From positions 94,501 through 148,110 of the forward strand of contig DIRJ01000016.1 in NCBI GenBank assembly GCA_002427505.1: a stretch of DNA of 53,610 nt, in the 5' to 3' direction. Numbering within the stretch: the stretch's first letter is position 1; the number at the start of each line of letters is the position of its first letter. Below the pieces are notes generated by a model. That model searched no databases, was not told where the DNA came from, and saw nothing but the letters and a program-made list of their open reading frames with translations. The translations under genes and the position numbers were made by a program. Of this stretch, positions 33,831 through 41,655 are shown one piece after another. Source of the stretch: Mageeibacillus sp. UBA5439. GTDB lineage: Bacteria > Bacillota > Clostridia > Saccharofermentanales > DTU023.

Positions 33831-35282
33831 TTATTTGGGTCTGCCAACCAGTCTGCCTTTGCTGATGGCATATACGTCATCAATAACCATTTGGAATGAT
33901 GCCTCTCGATTTTCATAACGTGCCCGTTCGCGCATCTTTTCCTCATGGAACTCTTTCAGTTCAGTTGTCAGCGGGATATTGCCGACGTGGAAGAGCCTGA
34001 TCGCTCCTTCGTTATCACGTGCAGGCAGCATTTTACCTGCATTATAGCGACTGGGTGCAAAAGGAATATCCAGCACACCGGCACCCACAGCCTGAATCAC
34101 GCCTTGGGCCAGGTTGCCCTTGCCCAGCTCGATAACGCGGTCGACAACACAGCGGGTTTCCGCTGCAATGATTACTTTTTCGTCCTTCAGGCTGTATGTA
34201 TCAAGGTGTTGGTCACCCAGCATATTGATGGTTTGTTTAGTGCAGAGCAGGCCTGCAGCATTGGCTTCTTTGGTAGGTACACCGATTGCCTCGTGGGGTG
34301 TCTTAACGATTACTTTAGTCGCATGTGAGAGCGCAGCCACTACACTGCCCCAGGAAATAACCGCAAAAGCTTTAGACTCATCGTCGGGAAAACCGCCCAT
34401 CCATTGGTGGAGTACTGTGGTAACTTCGACATCACCATAGCCATACTTGCGTAAGTACTCTTCGGTCAAGCTTTGCAGTGTCTGAAGAGCTGCAACGTCC
34501 TGAACCAGATTTCCGCACTGGCCATAGCCGACCGTAATATTTTTTACGCCCTGTTCAGCCGCCAGCAGACTTTCAATAATCGCTACACTGTGTGAAACAA
34601 AAGGCGGTACCAGAGTACCGGTCAGGGGTCCGTAGGGTTCACGGTTAATCGGGCAGCCTTCTTCTTCGTACAATCCGGTCAGCCGGTCAACATACTGCCA
34701 GTCGCGGATCGTCGTCTCCAGAGAAACATCCTTGGCATAGGGGATATTGTAGGAAATGCCGCCACCTTCATAGCTGGTAAAGCCTCCGGCATAACAGATC
34801 TCAGCCAGCAGGCGGGCATCAGGAGTGCCGTGGCGTACCTGAATCGGTTTATCCAGAGAGTCGATTAATTGACGGCAGCCGGTCACACCATGGTTTACAG
34901 CCGGAAAACCGTTAAGCATGGATTTATTACTTCTCACAGATTCAGTGATGCCGATTTCTGCTTCCTTGTAGCGGTTTTGCCGGGTATAGCTATCTATCGT
35001 TGTGGGCAGCAGATCTGCATCACCCACGTCCTGCAAATATTGCAGCAGCTGGATCTGATCCTGGATCAAAGGTACTCCGGCACGAGGCTGGGTCAGGGTT
35101 TGGCCCTCTTCCTTGGCTTTGTTCAGAACATAACTGAAAACTTTCTTCTGAGGCAGACTTTTATGATAAAGCAAGGCTTTATCCAGATCCACCTCCTTAC
35201 CGGTAGGCCACTGGGTCAGAACATCTTTTCTGATACTCTCGAATTCATCCCGTGTTATTTTTTTATTCTGTAATTCTTGCAT
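33831..35282 (-). CDS. glmE: Glutamate mutase epsilon subunit (methylaspartate mutase E)
   Basis: Catalytic subunit of the adenosylcobalamin-dependent mutase that turns L-glutamate into threo-3-methylaspartate. The length of 483 residues equals the clostridial enzyme. Recognisable sequence includes QVRHGTPDARLLAE, which binds the substrate carboxylate through arginine, EGGGISYNIPYAKDVS and YGQCGNLVQDVAAL. GAGAGGT precedes the ATG. Works as a tetramer with two GlmS subunits from the gene two places upstream. Confidence 0.98.
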   Translation of the reverse strand: MQELQNKKITRDEFESIRKDVLTQWPTGKEVDLDKALLYHKSLPQKKVFSYVLNKAKEEGQTLTQPRAGVPLIQDQIQLLQYLQDVGDADLLPTTIDSYTRQNRYKEAEIGITESVRSNKSMLNGFPAVNHGVTGCRQLIDSLDKPIQVRHGTPDARLLAEICYAGGFTSYEGGGISYNIPYAKDVSLETTIRDWQYVDRLTGLYEEEGCPINREPYGPLTGTLVPPFVSHSVAIIESLLAAEQGVKNITVGYGQCGNLVQDVAALQTLQSLTEEYLRKYGYGDVEVTTVLHQWMGGFPDDESKAFAVISWGSVVAALSHATKVIVKTPHEAIGVPTKEANAAGLLCTKQTINMLGDQHLDTYSLKDEKVIIAAETRCVVDRVIELGKGNLAQGVIQAVGAGVLDIPFAPSRYNAGKMLPARDNEGAIRLFHVGNIPLTTELKEFHEEKMRERARYENREASFQMVIDDVYAISKGRLVGRPK

Positions 35283-35327
35283 GTTATACCTCTCGATTAA
35301 GATGAGTGCTTATCCGTTTAGTTTTAT

Positions 35328-36725
35328 TTATTCTTGCGAAGAAATCTCCCCGATATCTTCCAGTTCCCTTTTCATAATTTTTAAAGCAAGGTCAGCTTCT
35401 TTTTCTGCCAGAACACCCATAGCAGACAGGATATACTTGCTGTCGCGCCAGATCCGTGCCCTGAGCGGCCGCAATGACGTCGGCGCCGCACTGTTATATA
35501 AGGCAGCTTTCGCAATTTTTAAAGGGTCCCCGGCATGGATAAGAGCTCCGCCGCTGAGAACAATCTGTTCCAGCGAGCGCAAGTCCTTACCGGTCTGTAC
35601 ATAGGCCAGTCCTGTGCTGGTGTACACCTCCTGTAGTTTTCCGCTGTGACGCTGACTGGCCACATCAACCGCCGCCATCGCCAAAGCCAGCTCAAAAGCT
35701 TCTTCTTCACCAGTCTCGGGTATTATCTCCTTCTTACTGCTGAAACGCTCATACAATTCTTCTGCCCTATCCTCGGGCAGGCCACAGCGCCCAGCCAGAT
35801 TCTCCAGACCCAGCTCGGCTATAATACCGTCGATACAGTGGCGCATACCGATATCGCCTTCAACTGTACGCTTGACATAAGGTTCGGGTAATCCTTTCAG
35901 CATGACCTGCATATCGCGCGGAGAGCCATCGGCAATTGAATAGACATCTGTCGTAGCACCGCCGACGTCTATGCCCATTAAGGGACCGATCCCCTCTTGC
36001 GTCCTGCTGCCTTCGGCGAGAAGCTTCATAGCCGAAAGCATGGCTGACGGTGTGGGCATCAGGATTCCAGACAGCAGGTTTTTTGCTTCCGTCAGCCCCT
36101 TGGCTTCAATTATCTGCGTAAGAAAAAGACTGCGTATTTCCTTTTGCACAGTTTCTGTCTGCAGCTCACCAAAGCGTGGCATTACATTGGGACAAACTGT
36201 CAGCGGGAAATCACTGAGGATTTTTTCACACTCGTCCAGGGCGCTGCGGTTGCCCGCATAGATAATGGGAAAGCGAGCCTCCAGCCCGGCCAGCTTTTCG
36301 GCATTGCCGACAATGCAATCCCTGTTGCCACCATCTGTCCCGCCTACCAGCAGGAAGATGTCGGGCTGATCGGCCTCTATCCGAGCCAGATCCTGGCCGG
36401 TCAATTCATAGGAAAAAACCCGGTCAATCTTTGCTCCCGCACCGAGCGCTGCCATACGCGCCGCTTCAGCTGTCAATTCCGGCACCAGACCTGAGACCTG
36501 CATGCGCAAGCCGCCGGCAGCAGAAGAGCAGGCCCAGATATCGTCATATTCCTGAGGTCCGATTTTGCTTTCCAGCTGTTTCATCGCTTCCTGCAGGCCG
36601 ATGTTGATATCCTTTTCGACGGTAGTAAAGGCAGCTGCAGATCCCAGCAAAGCTTCACTGCTCAGTGAAACTGCAGTCAGCTTAGTCCAGGTGCTGCCAA
36701 AATCGATGAGTAGAACCGCTCCCAT
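35328..36725 (-). CDS. glmL: Glutamate mutase-associated ATPase (MutL/GlmL)
   Basis: Member of the actin/Hsp70-like ATPase fold found between the small and large mutase genes; thought to act as reactivating factor or chaperone of glutamate mutase. Phosphate loops are visible: LLIDFGSTWTKL at the N-terminus and GIDVGGATTDVYS near residue 245, with LLVGGTDGGN near 128 and LSGGALIHAG near the end. 465 residues, normal. The start is next to the glmS stop (TAAATG), with GGAG eight bases upstream. It is not the DNA-repair protein that also carries the name MutL. Confidence 0.95.
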   Translation of the reverse strand: MGAVLLIDFGSTWTKLTAVSLSSEALLGSAAAFTTVEKDINIGLQEAMKQLESKIGPQEYDDIWACSSAAGGLRMQVSGLVPELTAEAARMAALGAGAKIDRVFSYELTGQDLARIEADQPDIFLLVGGTDGGNRDCIVGNAEKLAGLEARFPIIYAGNRSALDECEKILSDFPLTVCPNVMPRFGELQTETVQKEIRSLFLTQIIEAKGLTEAKNLLSGILMPTPSAMLSAMKLLAEGSRTQEGIGPLMGIDVGGATTDVYSIADGSPRDMQVMLKGLPEPYVKRTVEGDIGMRHCIDGIIAELGLENLAGRCGLPEDRAEELYERFSSKKEIIPETGEEEAFELALAMAAVDVASQRHSGKLQEVYTSTGLAYVQTGKDLRSLEQIVLSGGALIHAGDPLKIAKAALYNSAAPTSLRPLRARIWRDSKYILSAMGVLAEKEADLALKIMKRELEDIGEISSQE

Positions 36726-37148
36726 TTATTGCACTCCAAGGTCATATTCGAGCCATTTCAGAGTTTCCTCAGGCGGGGTACTGGGCGGAAAAACACGGTC
36801 AAAGCCCATATTCCTGAAGCGTTTCTCCACTTCAACAAAATCCTGCTTGCCCACAACAATATTGCCGCCGACATAAAGCAGAATATCTGCCAGACCGGCC
36901 TCATCCAGCTTCTGGCGCAAGCCGCGGCAATCCAGCTCCGCATGCCCGTACAGCGAGGATACGACAACAGCGTCAGCAGCTGTCTCAACTGCAGCATTGA
37001 CATATTCCTCCTGCGAAACCATTACTCCCAGATTAGTTACATCAAAACCTGCCTGTCTGAAAGCGTATTCCAGAATGCGGATGCCCACCGCATGTACATC
37101 AGCGCCGATGACACCGATAACCAGTTTTTTGCCGTTTTCTTCTGCCAT
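36726..37148 (-). CDS. glmS: Glutamate mutase sigma subunit (B12-binding)
   Basis: Binds the cobalamin cofactor of glutamate mutase. The 140-residue Rossmann-like protein has the base-off/His-on motif DVHAVG: Asp17, His19 (lower cobalt ligand) and Gly22, then SSLYGHAE and the GGNIVVGKQDF element. GGAGG lies before the ATG. It should not be confused with glucosamine-6-phosphate synthase, which uses the same symbol; mutS is the alternative older name. Confidence 0.97.
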   Translation of the reverse strand: MAEENGKKLVIGVIGADVHAVGIRILEYAFRQAGFDVTNLGVMVSQEEYVNAAVETAADAVVVSSLYGHAELDCRGLRQKLDEAGLADILLYVGGNIVVGKQDFVEVEKRFRNMGFDRVFPPSTPPEETLKWLEYDLGVQ

Positions 37149-37151
37149 TAT

Positions 37152-38153
37152 TTATCCTCCATTATTTATATGGGTACGCAGTTCACGATAACGCTCCTGA
37201 ACTGTGCGGTTAACATAAATCATTGAGCCCTGATCACAACTGAACTCCACATATATATGTTTCTGTCCTTGCCTGCCCGCCTGCCGCAGCAGCGCTACTT
37301 CTTCCGCATCAATGAAATCCAGAACCGAAGCCGGTAATAGCAAAACTTCCTTGTCTGCTATAAACTCACCTGTCTTCTGTAAATCACCCAGGAAACAGCT
37401 CTCATAGGAAAGTATATCGCCGTAAATCCTTTTCATCTGTGCATGCATGATACTCATAAAGCTGCGGCTCACAGTTAAAATGCCCAGTTTCTGACCAAGG
37501 AGAGAGTGGGTCAGCCGGAGAGCTGACTCTTGCTCCAGGGTCATAGACACAGGCAAACGCTTCACTTCCCGCAGATTCAACTCGTCCAGTTCATTTTCCA
37601 AAGATACGGGATAGCATAAAAAATCCGGACCGTAAGCTATACGTTCCGGACTGCTGATCAGGTCATCGAAAGACATGCGATAAATTTCTGCCTGCTGGAT
37701 AGTATCCAGTGAGCGGCCCAGAATGCTGCGTTCCTCAGGTGACTTAGCGACGGCCACGACACGAACCGGCCGGGTCATGGACTCGCGTTGCCGCAGCCGC
37801 AGCTCAAACAGGATTTGTGCCTGCTGTGTGGAAAAACCATTGAGAGACAAGGTATTCAGCATCTTATCGATGGACTCCAGGGCGATCTGCTTGCGGCTTG
37901 CCTGATCGCCTTCTTCCGGACTGCTGACAAAAGTGCCCCGCCCCCGATCGACAACAATCAGCCCTTCCTGCTCCAGAAGTGTATAGACATGACGCACGGT
38001 GCCGACAGATACTGCGTATTCCTCTGCGGCAGCACGGATTGAGGGCAGTTTTCCTCCCCGCGCCAGTTCACCGTTTCTGATCTGCTCCCTGATCAATCCG
38101 GCTAATTGCAGATACAGAGGGATCTTTTCAATGTCACTGCTGCTGCTTGCCAT
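37152..38153 (-). CDS. GntR-type regulator with unfamiliar C-terminal domain
   Basis: Predicted DNA-binding regulator in the middle of the methylaspartate operon, so probably its local control protein. Residues about 8-78 are a GntR winged helix: PLYLQLAGLIREQI, GGKLPSIRAAAEEYAVSVGTVRHVY and the wing LIVVDRGRGTFV. Residues about 105-333 are not the UTRA, FadR-C or aminotransferase-like domains usual for GntR proteins; the alternating strand/helix pattern hints at a Rossmann-like effector fold. No ligand can be assigned. GAGAG precedes the ATG. It starts nine bases after the hydratase beta subunit and ends three bases before glmS. Confidence 0.8.
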   Translation of the reverse strand: MASSSSDIEKIPLYLQLAGLIREQIRNGELARGGKLPSIRAAAEEYAVSVGTVRHVYTLLEQEGLIVVDRGRGTFVSSPEEGDQASRKQIALESIDKMLNTLSLNGFSTQQAQILFELRLRQRESMTRPVRVVAVAKSPEERSILGRSLDTIQQAEIYRMSFDDLISSPERIAYGPDFLCYPVSLENELDELNLREVKRLPVSMTLEQESALRLTHSLLGQKLGILTVSRSFMSIMHAQMKRIYGDILSYESCFLGDLQKTGEFIADKEVLLLPASVLDFIDAEEVALLRQAGRQGQKHIYVEFSCDQGSMIYVNRTVQERYRELRTHINNGG

Positions 38154-38162
38154 AGGGCTCTC

Positions 38163-38723
38163 TCACAGGCTTGCTTTCCATTCAGCCGGACCTGTTTCAT
38201 AGAGGTTATTGCCTTCCGAGTCAATCACAACTGTCAGGGGTAGATCTTTCACCTGTAAGCAGCGCAAGGCCTCCGTCCCCAGGTCCTCATAAGCGATTAC
38301 TTCTGCAGAAATGACTGTTTGGGAAATCAGTGCCCCGGCTCCGCCAATGGCGCCAAAATAAACGGCCCCATGTTCCTGCATCGCTTCAATCACTTGCCGG
38401 GACCGGTAACCCTTGCCGATCATACCGCGCAGTCCTTTTTTCAACAGGCGGGGCGTGTAGGGGTCCATGCGATAAGAAGATGTCGGGCCGGCAGACCCGA
38501 TCACCTTACCCGGAGCAGCCGGAGAGGGGCCAACATAAAAGATAATGGCGTCCTGTAAATCGACGGGCAAGGCTTTGCCCTTGTCCAGAGCTTCAATCAA
38601 TCGGGCATGTCCCGCGTCGCGCAAGGTGAAAATGCTGCCTGAAAGCAGAACGCGGTCTCCCGCCCGTAAGCTGCGGGCTTTTTCTTCAGTTAAGGGGCTT
38701 GTAAGATAAATTTCTGCAGCCAT
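38163..38723 (-). CDS. Class I fumarase-type hydratase beta subunit (probable mesaconase)
   Basis: Second subunit of an oxygen-sensitive two-subunit hydratase of the fumarase/L(+)-tartrate dehydratase class. In 186 residues the conserved VLLSGSIFTLRDAGHARL, GSAGPTSSYRMDPYTP and GKGYRSRQV elements are present. The ATG at 38723 has AGGAGG ten bases upstream and shares one base with the alpha stop (TAATG). In this operon the likely reaction is hydration of mesaconate to (S)-citramalate; fumarate may be an alternative substrate. Confidence 0.93.
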   Translation of the reverse strand: MAAEIYLTSPLTEEKARSLRAGDRVLLSGSIFTLRDAGHARLIEALDKGKALPVDLQDAIIFYVGPSPAAPGKVIGSAGPTSSYRMDPYTPRLLKKGLRGMIGKGYRSRQVIEAMQEHGAVYFGAIGGAGALISQTVISAEVIAYEDLGTEALRCLQVKDLPLTVVIDSEGNNLYETGPAEWKASL

Positions 38724-39562
38724 TAGATGATCACCTCCTGATGACGAATAGCGTGACACTGAATATTCACTGCCACCGGCAGGCCGGCAATATGCGTAGG
38801 CAAAGTTTCTATTGCCACAGCCAGAGCTGTGGTTCTGCCGCCAAAGCCCTGGGGCCCGACACCTAACTGATTGATGTCGTGCAGGAGCTCGCTTTCGAAC
38901 TCAGCATAATAGGGATCTTCATGTTTGGAATCCAGCCGGCGCAGCAGGGAGCGCTTCGCTGCCAAAGCTACCTGATCAAAGGTACCGCCGATCCCTACCC
39001 CTACCATAAAAGGCGGACAGGCATTGGGTCCGGCCATCCTTACTGTCTCCAGCACAAAATCATGTACACCCTGACGTCCATCAGCCGGCATGAGCATCTT
39101 CAGCCGGCTCATATTTTCACTGCCGAATCCTTTGGCCAGCAGCGTAATTTTCACCTGATCACCCGGCATCAACTGGGTAGTGATGAAGGCCGGCGTGTTA
39201 TCTCCTGTATTGACCCGCCGCAAAGGATCTGCTACCACCGATTTCCGGAGATAGTATTTCTCGTATCCCTGACGGACACCTTCATTTATTGCTGCATAAG
39301 GGTCTGAGTTAAAATGAACATCTAAGCCGACTTCAAAAAAAACCACAGCTGCGCCTGTGTCCTGGCACATCGGTATTGATTGCCGGTCTGCCAGGTCGGC
39401 ATTATCCAGAATGTCCCCCAGCACTGAGACGGCTGTATGGCTGCTCTCTATGGAGCGTGCCTTTTCCAGACATGCTTTTACATCCGCCGGCAGTTCCATT
39501 GCCAGAGGCCTGCACATTTCGCGCACCCGTTCGGTCAGAATACTTGTATCAATTGTTCGCAT
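38723..39562 (-). CDS. Class I fumarase-type hydratase alpha subunit (probable mesaconase)
   Basis: Iron-sulfur subunit of the two-part hydratase. The 279 residues include MCQDTGAAVVF, NTPAFITTQLMPGD, GPNACPPFMVGVGIGG and NIQCHAIRH; the three cysteines in these blocks are the expected ligands of the catalytic [4Fe-4S] cluster. GAGGAGG precedes the ATG. As first gene of the operon it follows the divergent promoter region shared with pepF. Assignment to mesaconase rather than fumarase rests on its neighbours, which supply mesaconate and consume citramalate. Confidence 0.93.
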   Translation of the reverse strand: MRTIDTSILTERVREMCRPLAMELPADVKACLEKARSIESSHTAVSVLGDILDNADLADRQSIPMCQDTGAAVVFFEVGLDVHFNSDPYAAINEGVRQGYEKYYLRKSVVADPLRRVNTGDNTPAFITTQLMPGDQVKITLLAKGFGSENMSRLKMLMPADGRQGVHDFVLETVRMAGPNACPPFMVGVGIGGTFDQVALAAKRSLLRRLDSKHEDPYYAEFESELLHDINQLGVGPQGFGGRTTALAVAIETLPTHIAGLPVAVNIQCHAIRHQEVII

Positions 39563-39617
39563 TACTGCCTCCTCTTACACACATCAGGAACAATTCTCTT
39601 TGTATATTTTTCTGCAA

Positions 39618-39651
39618 ATATTAGCTGTACTTACACAGTATCCCAATGTGT
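39618..39651 (-). promoter_or_regulatory. Promoter with operator-like dyad for the methylaspartate operon
   Basis: On the minus strand TTGGGA and TAATAT are spaced by 17 bases, about 55 bases before the hydratase alpha start. Around the -35 box the half-sites ACACA and TGTGT (39633-39637 and 39647-39651) form an inverted repeat with a 9-base gap. A repressor bound there would block the polymerase; the operon's own GntR-type protein is the natural candidate. Confidence 0.42.
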
Positions 39652-39698
39652 GCTATAACGCAACTGTTTCAGCAGTATTTTATCATAATATAAGCTTG

Positions 39699-39707
39699 TG
39701 TTATACT
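39699..39707 (+). promoter_or_regulatory. Extended -10 promoter of pepF
   Basis: TGTTATACT lies 52 bases before the pepF start, divergent from the methylaspartate operon promoter. The best -35 at 17 bases is weak (TTTATC). Confidence 0.5.
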
Positions 39708-39759
39708 TGTCTTAACCACCTGCAATTGTAAAGATCAGATTAGGAAATGAGGGAAAAAC

Positions 39760-41541
39760 ATGGCAAAAAGAACTGACGTGCGCGTCGAAGACACCTGGGA
39801 TCTGAGTCATATTTTCAGTTCTCCGGAAGAACAGGAACAGGCTCAGCTGGAGCTGCAGGCAGAGGCTGCGAACTTTGTCTCCAGCTACCGCAATAAGATA
39901 GCAAAAACCACAAGTGCTGATACTCTGGTGGAATCGTGGCAGGCTCTGGAACACTTAATCAGCAAAAGCTCAGAAGTCGGCTCCTATATCTTCCTGGATT
40001 ATTCAGTCGATATGACAAATCAGGAAAAAATGCGGCGCAGCATGGAGACTAATAATGTCATCTCTAAAATCTTCAGTGATATCAGCTTTTATGAGAGCGA
40101 ATTAGAGGAAGTAGCTGCAGAACTGCTTAAACAGGCAATCAAAATCGAAGCCGGCTCTGCAAAGTTCTTTGGTGACCACCTGCGCCTGCGTCCACATCGT
40201 TTGTCTGCAGAGAGCGAAGAACTCCTGACCAGCCTGAATGGATCGACCGGTTCTTTGCCAGAAAATATATACGATGCTGCTAAATTTGCCGACCTCTTCT
40301 TCCCGGATTTCGAAGTTAACGCAGAAAAGTATCCTCTCAGCTTCGCTTCCTACGAAGAGTTTTACGCCATGCACCCTGACACAGATATCAGACGAGAGGC
40401 CTTTCGTGTTTTTTCAGAAAATCTGGCAAAGTATCGTAACACTATTGCTACAGCTTACTATGCCCACGTGAAGCAGGATGTCCTGCTGGCGGAAAAACGC
40501 TCTTACGAGAACGTTTTCACTTATCTGCTGCAGGATCAGGAAGTCGAAGAAGCACTCTATCATCGCCAAATCGATGTAACCATGGAACAGCTGGCTCCGC
40601 ATATGCGCAGATACGCCAGGAAGCTGGGCGAAAACTGGCAATTAGACCGCGTCAGCTATGCTGATCTCAAGCTCCCGCCCCTGCGCGGCAAATCGATCAG
40701 CGTCAGCCGTGAAGAGGCTGAAAAGCTGGTACTGGGAGCCTTGGAAGTGATGGGTGATGAGTATCGCAATGTCGCTAAGCGCGCCTTCAGTGAACGGTGG
40801 ATGGATTTTGCTGAGAATGAAGGTAAGAGTACAGGTGGCTTTTGCTCCTCCTCAATGAACACTCACCCATATATACTGCTGAACTGGACAGGGCAGATGC
40901 CGGATGTCTTCACCATCATTCATGAATTGGGACATGCCGCCCAGTCCGAGTTTTCCAGAAAAAGCAATAACGCTACTAATGCCAGTCCCTCCCTCTACTT
41001 CATTGAGGCCCCCTCAACTTTCAACGAGACCTTGATGTCCCAATACCTGATTCGCAGTAGTGAAGATCCTGATATCGAAAGACAGGTTGCGGCGCAGATG
41101 ACTTCAAATACTTACTACCACAACTTTGTCACTCACTTTCTGGAGGCTCACTGGCAAAGAGAAGTCTACCGCGCTGTGGCAGCGGGCCGGGCTCTGACTG
41201 CTGATGACCTGGACCAGCTTTTTCTCAGCACACTCAAGGAATTCTGGGGTGATGATATTGAGATGACTCCCGGAGCTGAGCGCACCTGGATGAGACAGCC
41301 TCATTACTACAGAGGGCTCTACTCCTACACTTATAGTGCCGGACTGACCATTGGTACAGCTGTCAGCCTGCGTATTGAAAAAGAAGGAGCAGCCGCAGTA
41401 GAAGACTGGCTGGCTACCCTCGCCCTGGGCGGCACCAGGTCGCCTCTTGAATTAGCCCGCGCAGCCGGTGTCGACATTTCCACAGACCGGCCCTTATGCG
41501 ATACTATCGCCTATATCGGATCTCTGGTGGATCTGATTTAA
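39760..41541 (+). CDS. pepF: Oligoendopeptidase F (M3 family)
   Basis: Cytoplasmic zinc metallopeptidase that cuts imported oligopeptides. 593 residues, typical. The zinc site is HELGHAAQSE (HExxH with the second His followed by Ala), and the third ligand Glu lies in the downstream EAPSTFNETL. The N-terminal DTWDLSHIF is the family opening. GAGGG is before the ATG. It lies between the Opp transporter genes and the glutamate degradation operon, fitting the step between peptide uptake and amino acid fermentation. Confidence 0.96.
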   Translation: MAKRTDVRVEDTWDLSHIFSSPEEQEQAQLELQAEAANFVSSYRNKIAKTTSADTLVESWQALEHLISKSSEVGSYIFLDYSVDMTNQEKMRRSMETNNVISKIFSDISFYESELEEVAAELLKQAIKIEAGSAKFFGDHLRLRPHRLSAESEELLTSLNGSTGSLPENIYDAAKFADLFFPDFEVNAEKYPLSFASYEEFYAMHPDTDIRREAFRVFSENLAKYRNTIATAYYAHVKQDVLLAEKRSYENVFTYLLQDQEVEEALYHRQIDVTMEQLAPHMRRYARKLGENWQLDRVSYADLKLPPLRGKSISVSREEAEKLVLGALEVMGDEYRNVAKRAFSERWMDFAENEGKSTGGFCSSSMNTHPYILLNWTGQMPDVFTIIHELGHAAQSEFSRKSNNATNASPSLYFIEAPSTFNETLMSQYLIRSSEDPDIERQVAAQMTSNTYYHNFVTHFLEAHWQREVYRAVAAGRALTADDLDQLFLSTLKEFWGDDIEMTPGAERTWMRQPHYYRGLYSYTYSAGLTIGTAVSLRIEKEGAAAVEDWLATLALGGTRSPLELARAAGVDISTDRPLCDTIAYIGSLVDLI

Positions 41542-41590
41542 AAGAAAAGCGAAGCTACTGATCCTAGACAGGAAAAGATATAGATAGTCA

Positions 41591-41624
41591 AAAAAACAAG
41601 GGCCCGGTCGAGCCCTTGTTTTTT
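41591..41624. terminator. Bidirectional terminator between pepF and the opp operon
   Basis: A stem ACAAGGGC/GCCCTTGT with an A-run on the left and a T-run on the right works on both strands: for pepF (50 bases after its stop) and for the convergent lipoprotein gene. Confidence 0.88.
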
Positions 41625-41655
41625 ATTGTGCTGATTACTTATTAGTCAAAAAGCA

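Noticed and set aside
36726..37148. glmS as glucosamine-6-phosphate synthase, and glmL as DNA-repair MutL
   Set aside because: The first has the B12 motif DVHAVG and only 140 residues; the second has actin-like phosphate loops. Name clashes only.
30000..39562. Citrate fermentation operon
   Set aside because: citDEF alone would allow it, but the mutase, ammonia-lyase and hydratase genes in the same unit, and absence of a citrate transporter or oxaloacetate decarboxylase, favour citramalate.
39563..39759. Cobalamin riboswitch before the B12-dependent glutamate mutase operon
   Set aside because: The upstream gap is under 200 bases, is shared with the divergent pepF, and shows no B12-box or multi-arm fold.
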